Of a DNA stretch of 64,000 bases, positions 1-10,225 are shown one piece after another. A program made the translations under genes and the position numbers. Numbering within the stretch: position 1 is the stretch's first letter; each line of letters opens with the position of its first letter. The notes beneath the pieces were generated by a model. It worked only from the letters and a program-made list of their open reading frames with translations, was not told the origin of the DNA and did not search any database. Source of the DNA: Mycolicibacter senuensis (lineage in GTDB: Bacteria; Actinomycetota; Actinomycetes; Mycobacteriales; Mycobacteriaceae); the NCBI RefSeq assembly GCF_002101885.1, contig NZ_LQPS01000032.1, forward strand, positions 62,001-126,000, written 5' to 3'.

Positions 1-129
1 CTCCAGTAGCTTGCGACGCTCCAGGCGGTACAGCGCGCGAAAGGTCATTTTGCGGGCCAGGTCTCCGGTTATCCCGAAGATCACCAACCGCTGCGACGTC
101 TCCTCAGCGCGTCCGCCCAAGTCCGGCAC
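1..129 (-). CDS. zwf1: Glucose-6-phosphate dehydrogenase, 5' fragment cut by the window edge
   Basis: The 43 codons seen encode the N-terminus of an NADP-dependent glucose-6-phosphate dehydrogenase, the first enzyme of the oxidative pentose phosphate pathway. A short polar leader is followed by VIFGITGDLARKMTFRALY, the Rossmann dinucleotide-binding loop of the family. The text matches, as I recall it, the mycobacterial Zwf1 type (Rv1121) and not the Zwf2 type, which has GVTGDLARKK. A GTG start at 129 is proposed; a purine-rich AGGAG sits directly against it, so the true start could lie slightly further upstream. The rest of the gene lies outside the window. Confidence 0.8.
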   Translation of the reverse strand, partial: MPDLGGRAEETSQRLVIFGITGDLARKMTFRALYRLERRKLLE

Positions 130-221
130 CTCCTGCGTGTTGCTGCTACCCCGCCCGAAGCTAGTGCAACCGCCTGGAAGAAAGCTGTCCGCCGCCGACG
201 CTGGGCGCGCTCACGCGGTGG

Positions 222-644
222 TCATCCGACCTGGGCGATCCCGGGCGGGAAGTACGGTCCGATACCCCCGGTGTAGACGCCGGGCTGCCAGCCCCGCGCG
301 CCCAGGCACAACAGCGGCAGGCCGTCGGGCGACTGGGCGGCCGACTGCGGGTTCGGGCACGGTGAACCGATCTCCTGCACCCCGTAGAGCGGGTAGGAGA
401 TCTGCCAGAACCCGGTGTCCTTGGGCGGCCACTGGTTGGCGATGAAATGGCAGGCCAGCGCCTGGCCGTTGGGGCCGTGGCCGAAGGTGTAGCGCTCCCA
501 GCTGAAGCACGCGTCGCCCTGCCGCTGGCCGTCGACCATTCCCGGCACATCACCGGGGTAGGCCCCGGCGGCCGGTGCGGCGCCGACGGCGGCTGCCCCG
601 GCGGCTCCGGCGATGAAAGCAGCTGCAGCTAGTTCACGAATCAT
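222..644 (-). CDS. Small secreted protein of unknown function
   Basis: A 140-residue protein with an Ala-rich hydrophobic N-terminus (about residues 1-28) that looks like a Sec signal peptide with a cleavage region near APAAGAYPG. The mature part is rich in Trp, Tyr, Gly and Pro and contains four cysteines (in DACFSW, ALACHF, GSPCPN and LLCLG), which suggests two disulfides outside the cytoplasm. It ends in a Gly/Pro-rich tail. I do not recognise an enzymatic motif; small Cys-containing secreted proteins of this kind are common in mycobacteria. It lies upstream of zwf on the same strand with a gap of about 90 bases. No function is assigned. Confidence 0.75.
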   Translation of the reverse strand: MIRELAAAAFIAGAAGAAAVGAAPAAGAYPGDVPGMVDGQRQGDACFSWERYTFGHGPNGQALACHFIANQWPPKDTGFWQISYPLYGVQEIGSPCPNPQSAAQSPDGLPLLCLGARGWQPGVYTGGIGPYFPPGIAQVG

Positions 645-772
645 TCTTCAGCCCTTAGTCTGTCGATCCTGGCCAGCAGGCGGCCCCGCGGGGAAGCCTA
701 ACGGGTGTCGGCGGCGCCTCATCGCGAATCCGCCGAATGCCGCCGATGCACCGGGCGGCTAGAGTGCCGCAG

Positions 773-1336
773 ATGACCGCGCAGGGACAGTTCGACGCAT
801 CGCACGGTCGGCTGCAGCTCAGCACGGGTGTGACCGGCCGCGCCGCGAAGATGGGTCATCGACTCACGATCGCCATGGAGCGCTGGCAGGCGGTGGTGTC
901 ATGGTCCGGCGAGCAGCCCACCGCGGCGACACTGACCATCGAGGTCGATTCGCTGCGGGTGCTCGGCGGTGAGGGCGGCATGACGCCGCTGACCGGTCCG
1001 GAGAAGGCGCTGATCCGCACCAACGCGCGCAACTGCCTCGCCGCCGACAAGTACGGCCGGATCCGCTTCGAGAGCAGCGAGATCGAGGCGACCGACGACG
1101 GCTATCGGCTGACCGGAGCCCTAGAGATTCGCGGGCGGACGAAGCCGCACGTCATCACCGTGCAGGTGACCGGGCTCGACCGCGCTACGTGGCGAGTGGA
1201 CGGCGACACCGTGGTGCGCCACACCGACTTCGGTGTGCGGCGCTACTCGATGCTGATGGGGGCGATGCAGGTCGCCGACGAGGTGACGGTTTCCTTCTCG
1301 GCGACCGTATCGGCCGACGAGATCCGCGGGTCCTGA
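773..1336 (+). CDS. YceI-family lipocalin-like protein
   Basis: The 187-residue product has the YceI layout: an N-terminal strand (FDASHGRLQLST), a central region with EVDSLRVLGGEGG and LTGPEKALIRTN, then RIRFESSEIE, the LTGALEIRGRTKPH strand, and a C-terminal DEVTVSFSATV strand. YceI proteins form a lipocalin-like barrel that binds isoprenoid or other lipids. No signal peptide is visible, so it is probably cytoplasmic. The frame stays open upstream to 737, but the ATG at 773 fits the family N-terminus better. It is alone on the plus strand and nearly abuts the convergent DUF7159 gene. Confidence 0.8.
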   Translation: MTAQGQFDASHGRLQLSTGVTGRAAKMGHRLTIAMERWQAVVSWSGEQPTAATLTIEVDSLRVLGGEGGMTPLTGPEKALIRTNARNCLAADKYGRIRFESSEIEATDDGYRLTGALEIRGRTKPHVITVQVTGLDRATWRVDGDTVVRHTDFGVRRYSMLMGAMQVADEVTVSFSATVSADEIRGS

Positions 1337-1353
1337 CCCGGCGGCCGCAAGAC

Positions 1354-2448
1354 TCAGCGGCCGGGAAGACGCGGAATTCGCTCGCGGAACCGCTCCAACA
1401 GTGACGCTCCACCGTGCGGCGGCGGTGCCGGCGGCTCCGGGAGCACATCCGTCCCGTCCCACAGCGCTCCGAACTCGACCGGTTCCTCCACAAGCTCGGC
1501 CGGCGGCGCCGGGGCGGCCGGCGGCGGCCCCGCGGGAGCACCGGGCGGCGGGGCGGCGGGGACCGCCACCCGCGCCACCGTCACGTGTTCGGGCGCTCGC
1601 TCATCCGGGAGGTCCCTGCTCGGGCTCAGTTGCAGGCTCACCGCGGCCGACACCGACGCCACGAACATCACCGCGCCCGCGGTCAGCATCGTCAGCGCCC
1701 CGGCGTAGGGCAGCGACATCGAACGCCCGGCGGCCACGGCCCGGCCGGTCCGACCCGCCGCCCGGGCACTCGCCAGCTCCGCGTGCGGCACCAGCGCCCG
1801 TGCGGCCCCGCGCGCCAACGCCTGCTGGGCTCCGGCCTGAACGAAGACCGGTAACGACAGTTTGGCCTCGAGCCGGCGCCCGAGCCGGTCCATGCCGCGC
1901 ATGGAGCCGGTCACCGTCAGCACTTGCGGCCGCCGGCCGCCGGACCCGAAGGTGTCGGCCAGCCACTCGATCACCTCGTCGGTAGTACCGATCGGACAGC
2001 CGGTGATGATCGGATCCTCGCCGTCGGCGCCGTCGAACAGCACCAGGGTGGCCGATCCGGGTTCGATGACACAGACCGCGGTCTGTCCGCCGGGCGTGGG
2101 GACGCCCGTGGTCAGCGACGCCGCCGCCCGGCTGAATCGCACCGGCACCACGTTCTCGAAGCCGGCGTCGGCAAGCGCTTCCAGCAGCAGCGCCGCCCCG
2201 ACCGCCGCTTCATCGCTCCAGGTCACCCCGACGCCGTGTAGCCGGTCGCCGCGGCCGGCCAGCGCGGTGCGAACTCGGGCGGCCACCGCCGACGCCGACG
2301 CGGCCATGCTCGCCGCATCCAGCCCGGCATCACCGCGGTTGATCCCGAACTCGTCCCCGGAAAGCGTCGGGCAGTGCTCGGCCCGTCCGTCTGCCATGAC
2401 CCAGCCGAGCGTCGTCGGCGTCATCGCCAGCCCCAGTACCGTGTCCAA
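1354..2448 (-). CDS. DUF7159 family membrane protein
   Basis: A mycobacterial protein of about 364 residues. The N-terminal half (DTVLGLAMTPTTLGWVM and the following actin-fold-like segments) is the DUF7159 domain. A single transmembrane helix follows at about residues 245-270 (ALTMLTAGAVMFVASVSAAV). The C-terminal tail is extremely rich in Pro and Ala and is probably outside the membrane or in the cell wall. A TTG start at 2448 gives the usual family beginning M-D-x-V-L-G; another TTG at 2463 is possible. The function of the family is unknown. The gene is convergent with the YceI gene. Confidence 0.75.
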   Translation of the reverse strand: MDTVLGLAMTPTTLGWVMADGRAEHCPTLSGDEFGINRGDAGLDAASMAASASAVAARVRTALAGRGDRLHGVGVTWSDEAAVGAALLLEALADAGFENVVPVRFSRAAASLTTGVPTPGGQTAVCVIEPGSATLVLFDGADGEDPIITGCPIGTTDEVIEWLADTFGSGGRRPQVLTVTGSMRGMDRLGRRLEAKLSLPVFVQAGAQQALARGAARALVPHAELASARAAGRTGRAVAAGRSMSLPYAGALTMLTAGAVMFVASVSAAVSLQLSPSRDLPDERAPEHVTVARVAVPAAPPPGAPAGPPPAAPAPPAELVEEPVEFGALWDGTDVLPEPPAPPPHGGASLLERFRERIPRLPGR

Positions 2449-3802
<1,354 letters not shown>

Positions 3803-3816
3803 ACATCCGAGCCACC

Positions 3817-3850
3817 ACTGAGCCCCATCCGATTCCGGATGGGGCTCAGT
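3817..3850 (+). terminator. Terminator hairpin after the antigen 85 gene
   Basis: A perfect 15-bp stem (ACTGAGCCCCATCCG at 3817-3831 pairing with 3836-3850) with the four-base loop ATTC, starting 14 bases after the fbpB stop. Only short T runs follow (GCTTTCTCGTGCTTTG), as is usual for mycobacterial intrinsic terminators. Because of it, the downstream SRPBCC gene must start after the hairpin. Confidence 0.85.
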
Positions 3851-3905
3851 GCTTTCTCGTGCTTTGTCCCCCAGAGTCCTACCCCGCTGCCGCGAACATG
3901 ATTGG

Positions 3906-4373
3906 ATGGCGATCATGCAGGGTTCGGCAACAGTTCACATGGCAGCCCCGGCAGAGCGGATCTGGGATCTGGTGACCGACGTCCGCAGCATCGGGCGATT
4001 CTCCCCCGAGACATTCGAGGCCGAATGGCTCGACGGTGCCACCGGCCCGGCGGTGGGCGCCCGGTTCCGCGGACACGTCCGGCGCAACGGGATCGGGCCG
4101 GTGTACTGGACGACATGCCGGGTCACCGAGTGCGAGCCGAATCGGGTGTTCGGCTTCGAGGTGCTCGCCGGTGATCGAGCGTTGAACCGGTGGCGCTATG
4201 AGCTGACCCCGACCGCCGATGGCACCGACGTCACCGAGTCATTCCGGCTGGCCGACTCTTTTCTGACCAAGGTGTACTACTACCTGTTCGGCGGATTTCT
4301 GCGGCAGCGCAACAACATCCGTGACATGCGGCTCACCCTGGAGCGCATCCGCGTCGTTGCCGAGCAGGGCTGA
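3906..4373 (+). CDS. SRPBCC (START-like) family protein
   Basis: A protein of about 155 residues with the SRPBCC helix-grip fold, which makes a deep hydrophobic ligand pocket: beta-1 GSATVHMAAPAERIWDLVTD, then RSIGRFSP, a central sheet (GARFRGHVRRNG, WTTCRVTECEPNRVFGFEV), WRYELTPTADGTDVTESF, and a long C-terminal helix (NIRDMRLTLERIRVV). It resembles polyketide cyclase/dehydrase-like proteins and the remembered Rv1883c near fbpB. The ligand is unknown. Starts at 3906 and 3915 are both possible; anything earlier would run into the terminator hairpin. Confidence 0.8.
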   Translation: MAIMQGSATVHMAAPAERIWDLVTDVRSIGRFSPETFEAEWLDGATGPAVGARFRGHVRRNGIGPVYWTTCRVTECEPNRVFGFEVLAGDRALNRWRYELTPTADGTDVTESFRLADSFLTKVYYYLFGGFLRQRNNIRDMRLTLERIRVVAEQG

Positions 4374-4381
4374 TACCGGCT

Positions 4382-6340
4382 TCAGCTCATCACGTCCGGA
4401 TCGGCCAGCGGCAGCAACAGCGACGACGGCGCCGGCCCGCCCTGGTGCAGGCGGTAGGTGCCGCCGGCCAGCGTTCGGCGCGCGGGCGCGGTCGGAACCA
4501 GGTGCGGGAAGTCGTAGGTGGTCAAGGTCAGCCGCAGCCTATGCCCCGGGGTGATCATCGCGGCGGTCGGAAAGATCTCGATCTCGTAGCCGGTCAACTC
4601 CCCCGGTTCGACTGGCCGCGCCGCCGACCTGGTGCTGAGGTGGTGCGGGTGCAGGACGGTGCCGTCCGGCAGATACCAGGTGCGGTCGGGGTCCAGCTCC
4701 CGATGCGAACCGAGCAGCGCGCCCTGGCTCAGCGGGCGGTTGACCCCCTCCGGGGCGACGTCGTCGAGATGGGCGACCAGCAGTGTCTCGGTGGTGTCGG
4801 CCGTCAACTGCACGCTGAGGGTGATCGGCCCGGCGAGCAGGACCGGCGAGTCGAACGCCTCGGTTGTGTAGGTCAATGCGCCCCGCTGCAACCGCCGGTT
4901 GTCCTGATCGTGACGAGTGCGGCTGCCGGCCGCCGCGATCATGAAACTGTTGAGCCCCAACGACCACTGTTCCAGGCTGCGCCCCGACATCGGGCCGCGC
5001 GAGCGGTAGGGCAGCACGGCCACGCTCTGTTCGGCCGGGGCCTCGGCCACCAACCGGCCCTCGGGGGCCAGATACAGCCGGGTCGGAGTCGCTTCGGGGA
5101 GCGGGTACTCGCGGCTGTGGTACCAGCGGCGGTCACCGATCGCCTGGAAGGTGAACGGGGAACTCGAGATCGCGGCGTCCGCATCGTCTTTGAGCCAGTG
5201 GTCGAACCAGCGCAATTGCAGATTCTGCAGGTGCAGGCCGCCGAAGTCCGAGACGTGGTACCAGGGGCCTATCATCAGCCGGATCCGGTCGGTCACCGGT
5301 TGTCCGGGCTGCATCGGGGCGGTCGCCGGGCGGCCCACACTGGCGTTCTGCAGGCCGGCATAGTTCAGCGGCGCTCCGCGCTGGAAGGCGTCGTGCCAGC
5401 CGCCCACCAGGAAGACGGCGACGTTGTTGGCGGCGATCGCGGCCAGCACCCGGTCGGGTCGCATGCCATCCCACAACGGCCCGTCGTAGGCGGCGTCACC
5501 GCCGGCGCGCACTTCGGCGGTCAGCGGCCCGAAGTAGCTGCGCTGGTCTCTGCCGCGCTGGCGCACGGCCGCGAGCCCGCCGGAGCGGGGCCGCTCATGT
5601 CCGCCCCGGGTGAAGAACTCCAACGTCGGGTTGACGACATTGAGCAGCGAGTACACCGCTCCGTAGCCGCGCACCGCAGGCAGGTGAGGCGTTCCGCCCA
5701 TTGCGGCGACATCCCGGTAGAAGTCGTTGGCGGCCATCACCGGGAAGATCGCCTTCAGCGGCGAGTCCGGGCCGACCGCGGCCGCGGTGAACAGTTGGTT
5801 GATCGCCAGGTAGGAGATGCCGAACATACCGACCCGGCCGTTGGCGTTCGGCAACGTCGACGCCCAGGCGACCAACTCGGCGCCGTCGCGGGCCTGGTCG
5901 GCGCTCAACATCTCGAACGATCCACCGGATGCCCCGGTGCCCCGGACGTCGACCATCGCCTCGATGTAGCCGCGCCGGATCAGGTGCGGGGTGGGCCCAC
6001 CGCCGATCTGCGCGGCCGGGGGCGGGGCCAGCTTGCCGTAGGGCGTCACCGAGAGCAGCACCGGGAACGGCCCGGCTGCGGGCTCCCCGGTCTCGCGCAC
6101 CGTCGGGAAATGCACGTCGGCGCGCAGCACGACGCCGTCGCTCATCGGCACGGCCACGTTGCGCCGCACGCCGACGCCGTACTGTGCGGGGGGCACGGTC
6201 CACTCCGGGCTCAGCGGTGAGGCGCTGGTCTTGCGCGGACGCGCGTGCCGCGACTTCCGCACCGCAACACCGGCGACCCCCGCCGCAGCGACTGCCGCCA
6301 GCATCAGTGTGACGTTGCGCGCCGTCCGCGGTTCCGGCAT
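4382..6340 (-). CDS. CocE/NonD family serine hydrolase (X-Pro peptidase fold)
   Basis: A 652-residue hydrolase. A hydrophobic N-terminus (about residues 8-26) acts as signal or membrane anchor. The alpha/beta-hydrolase core follows with VPMSDGVVLRADVHFP, VMVDVRGTGASGG-like EAMVDVRGTGASGG, and the nucleophile elbow FGISYLA. The catalytic His region is GPWYHVSDFG, followed by LRWFDHWLK. The C-terminal third is the jelly-roll X-Pro dipeptidyl-peptidase domain ending in LTLTTYDFPHL. Family members hydrolyse esters or amides such as cocaine or acyl-peptide bonds; the substrate here is unknown. The ATG at 6340 has GGGAGG five to six bases upstream; a GTG at 6346 is weaker. Related in type to mycobacterial Rv1835c. 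Confidence 0.87.
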   Translation of the reverse strand: MPEPRTARNVTLMLAAVAAAGVAGVAVRKSRHARPRKTSASPLSPEWTVPPAQYGVGVRRNVAVPMSDGVVLRADVHFPTVRETGEPAAGPFPVLLSVTPYGKLAPPPAAQIGGGPTPHLIRRGYIEAMVDVRGTGASGGSFEMLSADQARDGAELVAWASTLPNANGRVGMFGISYLAINQLFTAAAVGPDSPLKAIFPVMAANDFYRDVAAMGGTPHLPAVRGYGAVYSLLNVVNPTLEFFTRGGHERPRSGGLAAVRQRGRDQRSYFGPLTAEVRAGGDAAYDGPLWDGMRPDRVLAAIAANNVAVFLVGGWHDAFQRGAPLNYAGLQNASVGRPATAPMQPGQPVTDRIRLMIGPWYHVSDFGGLHLQNLQLRWFDHWLKDDADAAISSSPFTFQAIGDRRWYHSREYPLPEATPTRLYLAPEGRLVAEAPAEQSVAVLPYRSRGPMSGRSLEQWSLGLNSFMIAAAGSRTRHDQDNRRLQRGALTYTTEAFDSPVLLAGPITLSVQLTADTTETLLVAHLDDVAPEGVNRPLSQGALLGSHRELDPDRTWYLPDGTVLHPHHLSTRSAARPVEPGELTGYEIEIFPTAAMITPGHRLRLTLTTYDFPHLVPTAPARRTLAGGTYRLHQGGPAPSSLLLPLADPDVMS

Positions 6341-6419
6341 GACCACCTCCCGCCCCAGACTTTAAAGGTGCACCCGTCCCGCTCGGACACCTGACCGGTG
6401 GCCGCGTATATTCCGGCAT

Positions 6420-6899
6420 GTGAGTCGTAGGCCGGAACCCGGAGTCGGCAAGCCGCCTGACCTCAAGCAGATCGTCACCGAGATGTGGCAGGCACTATCG
6501 CGTCGTGACTGGGACGCGGTGAAAGCCTTTCTGGCGCAAGACTGCATCTATGTCGACATGCCGGTGGGACCGGCCGCGGCCGCCCGCGGACCACACGACA
6601 TCATCAAGCGCCTCAAGGTCGGTCTGGAGCCGCTGGCCGGCTACGTCAACCACCCGGGGCTGCTGGTCGCCGAGGGCTCCGACGTCGTCTTCGAGCACTC
6701 CGAGACCTGGACCTGGGCCACCGGCGAAACCGCGCTGTTGCGCTTCGTCACCGTGCACAAGGTGGTCGACGGCGAGATCACGCTGTGGAAGGACTACTGG
6801 GACATGGCCGGCCTGACCGCCCACGCCCCGCCGACCTGGCTGGCGGATCTGGCCGACGCCGACATGTCGTGGGTGTTCGACGCCACCGGGCTGATCTGA
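6420..6899 (+). CDS. SnoaL/limonene-epoxide-hydrolase-like protein
   Basis: A 159-residue cone-shaped NTF2/SnoaL-like fold protein. The N-terminal helices (LKQIVTEMWQALSRRDWDAVKAFL) are followed by strands CIYVDMP, VVFEHSETWTW and ITLWKDYWDM. The WKDYWD segment is like the WRDYFD of limonene-1,2-epoxide hydrolases and supplies the conserved Asp. The Tyr-x-Asn position reads Y-V-D, and the usual Arg-Thr-Asp motif is replaced by H-S-E, so classical epoxide hydrolase activity is doubtful. The GTG at 6420 has no strong ribosome binding site; an ATG at 6483 is an alternative. Divergent from the CocE gene by about 80 bases. Confidence 0.72.
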   Translation: MSRRPEPGVGKPPDLKQIVTEMWQALSRRDWDAVKAFLAQDCIYVDMPVGPAAAARGPHDIIKRLKVGLEPLAGYVNHPGLLVAEGSDVVFEHSETWTWATGETALLRFVTVHKVVDGEITLWKDYWDMAGLTAHAPPTWLADLADADMSWVFDATGLI

Positions 6900-6924
6900 C
6901 CGGGGCGTCCGTCGCGGGCGGGCG

Positions 6925-7419
6925 TCACACCCGGCTGGGCAGGGTGAACGCGCAGGCCTGACCGATGTCCATGGTGCGCAGAAATCGCCCCATGCCCAGC
7001 CACAGTGCGCACGACAGCGCGAGGTCGGCGAGCAGCTCGTCGCTGAAGTGCTCGGCGCACCGCGACCAGAAGTCCTCGTCGTCGCGTAGCCCGGTGTGGT
7101 CGGTGGCGAAACGGTGGGCGAACTCGGCGGCGAGCCGTTCGGCGTCGCTGTAGCCCGGCCAGCTGCGCCATTCCGACACATGGTCGTAGAGGTCCTCGCT
7201 CACGCCGGCCGCCGGACCGTCGGCGTCGCGGGTCTTGACGCACACCGCGCACTCGTTGTCGAAGGCGATCACCATCCGGGCCAGCTCCCGGGTGCGCATC
7301 GGCAGCCGGCCGTTGTTGTAGACCGCGGTGCTGAATCCACCGATGCCCGCAGCGAGTTCGGGCGACTTGGCCATCCAGGCCATCAGGTCATCTGCGGGGA
7401 AGTCTCCGATTCGGCTCAT
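6925..7419 (-). CDS. Carboxymuconolactone decarboxylase/AhpD-fold protein
   Basis: A 164-residue all-helical AhpD-like protein. The key motif ECAVCVKTR has the CxxC redox pair and lies after LPMRTRELARMVIAFDN, the usual helix before the active site. The C-terminal part (FSDELLADLALSCALWLGMGRF) is typical of the CMD family. Such proteins act as peroxidatic or disulfide-exchange enzymes, or decarboxylases; the CxxC favours a redox role. It precedes the MFS gene stop by only 11 bases but is upstream in sequence and downstream in transcription, so it probably belongs to the same minus-strand unit as the exporter. Confidence 0.8.
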   Translation of the reverse strand: MSRIGDFPADDLMAWMAKSPELAAGIGGFSTAVYNNGRLPMRTRELARMVIAFDNECAVCVKTRDADGPAAGVSEDLYDHVSEWRSWPGYSDAERLAAEFAHRFATDHTGLRDDEDFWSRCAEHFSDELLADLALSCALWLGMGRFLRTMDIGQACAFTLPSRV

Positions 7420-7430
7420 ACCCGTCGATG

Positions 7431-9491
7431 CTAATCGGCTTTGCCATCACCATGGGCCGTGCCGGCGAACTCTCCCCCGTTCGCCGACCAGTCCCGGTCG
7501 ATCAGTGCGCGGTGGCCGATCCGCTGCAGCGCGGCTTCGACCTCGCCGCGCTCCGGGCGGCCCTCGAACCCGGGCGAGCGGGACAGCTTGTCGCTCACCC
7601 AGTCCTGGATCAGCGAGGTCACGAACCGGACCTGCTGCAGTCCGGCCCGGGTGAGCCCTAGGTGGTCGCCGTCCCGCAGCGCATATCCCTGCGCGACCAG
7701 GCGGTCGACGGTCGGTTCGAGGATCTCGTAGGGCACCCGCAGGTTCTTGCCGATGTCGCCGAGCCGCGCGGTGCGGAACACCTGCGTGTAGCGGTAGATG
7801 CGCAGCACCGTCCACAGCCCGGCCACATCGAGCTCGCAGTCCGGTCGCATCGCGATGCTGCGCAGCCGGACCCCGGGTTCGTTGCGCAGCAGCCGGCCGA
7901 TCGCGGTCTCCAGCAACTCGTCCGAGGAGGCGGTGGTGGGCATGCCGAACCCGTCGCCGAGGTCGACCGCACTGTCGTGCAACTCCTTGAGCGGGACCTC
8001 GCGCAAGAACAGCGCCAGCACGAACCCGAGCAGCGCGACCGGCGCGGCCCAGAAGAAGACCTGGCCGAGTGACTCGGCGTAGGCCTGCACGATCGGCGCC
8101 GCCTGCTGCGCCGGCAGCCGGTGCAGCGCTTCGGGGGAACCGGCTGCGTCGACCGTCAACCCGGCCGCGCTGAGCGCCGGGCCCAGCCGGCGGTCCAGGA
8201 AGTTGACGAACAGCGACCCGAAAACCGCCGCGCCGAACGCGCTGCCGATGGTCCGGAAGAAGGTGACCCCGGAGGTGGCCACGCCGAGATCGGCGAAGCT
8301 CGAGGTGTTCTGCACGACAAGCACCAGAACCTGCATCGACAGCCCGATGCCGGCGCCCAGCAGCAGCAGGTACGCCGACTGCAGCCAGGCCGCCGTGGCG
8401 GCGTCCATCTGCGACATCAGCGCGAACGCGATCGTCATCAGGGCGGTGCCGACCACCGGAAAAATCTTGTACCGGCCGGTTCGGCCGACCAGGGTGCCGC
8501 TGCCGGTGGAGGTCACCAGCATGCCCACCACCATCGGCAGCGTCCGCAGCCCGGAGGCGGTCGCCGAGACTCCGTCGACGTACTGCATGAATGTCGGCAG
8601 GAAGGTCAGCGCACCCAACATCGCGAAACCGACCACGAACGCCAGCACGCAGCAGACTGCGAACACCGGATCGGCGAAGAGCCGGGTTGGCAGGATGGGA
8701 GCCGAGACCCGGCTTTCCACCCGGGCGAACAACGCCAGTGCCGCCACGGACGCGGCGAACAGTCCGATGATCGTCACCGAGCCCCAGGAGTAGCGGGTGC
8801 CGCCCCAACTGGTCGCCAGCGTCAATCCGGTGGCGCCCAGCCCGATCAGCACGATCCCGGCGTAGTCGATCACCGGCTTGGCCCGCTCGGCCAGCGCCGG
8901 GATCGCCGCCCCGGCCACGATCATCACGACCGCCGAGATCGGCACGTTGATCCAGAACGCCCACCGCCAGGTCAGGTAGTCGGTGAAGTACCCGCCCAGC
9001 AGCGGCCCGATCACGGTCGTGACGCCGAAGACCGCGCCCAGCATGCCCTGGTAGCGGCCCCGGTCGCGCAGTGGGATGACCTCGCCGATCAGTGCGGTGG
9101 CGGTGACCGTGACGCCGCCGCCACCGATGCCCTGCAGCGCGCGGGCACCGACCAGCATCACCATCGAGGTGGACAATCCGCACAGCACCGAGCCGAGCAC
9201 GAAGCACACCACGGCGCTCTGGAAGACCAGCTTGCGCCCGAACAGGTCGCCGAGCTTGCCCGCCAGGACCGTCGCGAAAGTCGATGTCAGCAGGTAGCTG
9301 GTGACGACCCAGGACTGGTGGCCGGCGTTGCCCAGGTCCGACACGATCGTCGGCAGTGCCGTGGCGACGATGGTCTGGTCGAGTGCGGCCATCAGCATGC
9401 CGAACACGATCGCCAAAAAGATCAGATTGCGACGCTGCGAGCTGACCGGCGCAGGCCGCGTTTCCGCTGCGACCGGCGTCGAACTGCTCAT
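7431..9491 (-). CDS. DHA2-type MFS multidrug exporter with C-terminal extension
   Basis: A 686-residue major facilitator of the 14-helix EmrB/QacA type. Helix 1 carries MAALDQTIVATALPTI, the DHA2 motif D1; motif A is KLGDLFGRK; motif C is GVTTVIGPLLGGYF. The membrane part ends near residue 510. The remaining 170 residues are soluble and predicted cytoplasmic (from about DLGDGFGMPTT to the end). The length and tail match, from memory, M. tuberculosis Rv1877 (687 residues), which also lies next to bfrA. The substrate is unknown; proton-driven drug or lipid export is likely. It ends 11 bases upstream of the CMD gene start. Confidence 0.9.
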   Translation of the reverse strand: MSSSTPVAAETRPAPVSSQRRNLIFLAIVFGMLMAALDQTIVATALPTIVSDLGNAGHQSWVVTSYLLTSTFATVLAGKLGDLFGRKLVFQSAVVCFVLGSVLCGLSTSMVMLVGARALQGIGGGGVTVTATALIGEVIPLRDRGRYQGMLGAVFGVTTVIGPLLGGYFTDYLTWRWAFWINVPISAVVMIVAGAAIPALAERAKPVIDYAGIVLIGLGATGLTLATSWGGTRYSWGSVTIIGLFAASVAALALFARVESRVSAPILPTRLFADPVFAVCCVLAFVVGFAMLGALTFLPTFMQYVDGVSATASGLRTLPMVVGMLVTSTGSGTLVGRTGRYKIFPVVGTALMTIAFALMSQMDAATAAWLQSAYLLLLGAGIGLSMQVLVLVVQNTSSFADLGVATSGVTFFRTIGSAFGAAVFGSLFVNFLDRRLGPALSAAGLTVDAAGSPEALHRLPAQQAAPIVQAYAESLGQVFFWAAPVALLGFVLALFLREVPLKELHDSAVDLGDGFGMPTTASSDELLETAIGRLLRNEPGVRLRSIAMRPDCELDVAGLWTVLRIYRYTQVFRTARLGDIGKNLRVPYEILEPTVDRLVAQGYALRDGDHLGLTRAGLQQVRFVTSLIQDWVSDKLSRSPGFEGRPERGEVEAALQRIGHRALIDRDWSANGGEFAGTAHGDGKAD

Positions 9492-9538
9492 ACCGGTGAC
9501 AGATACCCGCTAGCGGGCACCCGCATCGACCGGGGAAG

Positions 9539-10021
9539 TCACGTGGTCGGCGGTCGGGCGACGCACTGCGCCAGGTACAACGGCTCGCCGAGCTTGTCCA
9601 TCAGCTCCAGTTGCGTCTGCAGGTAGTCGATGTGGGATTCCTCGTCGGCCAGGATGGTCTCGAGCAGTTTGGCGGTGGTGCTGTCCTGCTTGTCGCGGCA
9701 CATGACGATGCCCGGCCGCAACCGGTTGAGCACCTCCATCTCGATGGCGAGGTCGCTCTCGAACTGTTCGCGCAGGGTCTGGCCGATGCGCAACGACCCG
9801 ATGCGCTGGTAGTTCGGCAGCCCGTTGAGCAGCAGGATCCGGTCGGTGATGGTCTCCGCATGGCGCATCTCATCCATGGACTCTTCGCGCGTGTAGGCGG
9901 CCACTTCGGTCAAGCCCCAGTCGGCCTGCATCTTGGCGTGCAGGAAGTACTGGTTGATCGCGGTGAGCTCGCTGGTCAGCTGCTCGTTGAGCAGTTTGAG
10001 AACCTCGGGGTCGCCTTGCAT
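9539..10021 (-). CDS. bfrA: Bacterioferritin
   Basis: Haem-containing iron-storage protein that forms a 24-subunit shell and oxidises Fe(II) at a dinuclear centre. The 160-residue product has all ferroxidase ligands in the expected places: Glu18, Glu51, His54, Glu94, Glu127 and His130. Met52 is the axial haem ligand. AGGAGTGATC places a ribosome binding site just before the ATG at 10021, so an upstream in-frame start at 10051 is rejected. It is divergent from a two-domain protein and from bfd, the ferredoxin used to release stored iron. An IdeR-like box lies about 205 bases upstream. Confidence 0.95.
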   Translation of the reverse strand: MQGDPEVLKLLNEQLTSELTAINQYFLHAKMQADWGLTEVAAYTREESMDEMRHAETITDRILLLNGLPNYQRIGSLRIGQTLREQFESDLAIEMEVLNRLRPGIVMCRDKQDSTTAKLLETILADEESHIDYLQTQLELMDKLGEPLYLAQCVARPPTT

Positions 10022-10225
10022 GATCACTCCTCTGGGTGAAGAACCTCGCATGCCGGCCGCGACGGACGGGGGTGACTCATCGCCGTAACGCGCCGAATTT
10101 CAATCTAGTGCAGGCCGGATGTGCCAGGGGGGTGATTAGCCGTGTCTCGGCGCGTCGAATCGGCGCATCGGCTCGGCTTTCGGCCCAAGCGGGTGAGCCG
10201 GCCAGGCCTACGCGATGCGCTGAAG

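Noticed and set aside
4445..6220. Long plus-strand open frame opposite the CocE/NonD hydrolase gene
   Set aside because: It is antisense to a clear enzyme and its translation is Arg/Gly/Gln-rich without motifs; long shadow frames are common in DNA with this GC content.
8121..9626. Long plus-strand open frame opposite the MFS exporter
   Set aside because: Antisense to a complete 14-helix exporter; the product is full of Arg, Gln and His and has no domain.
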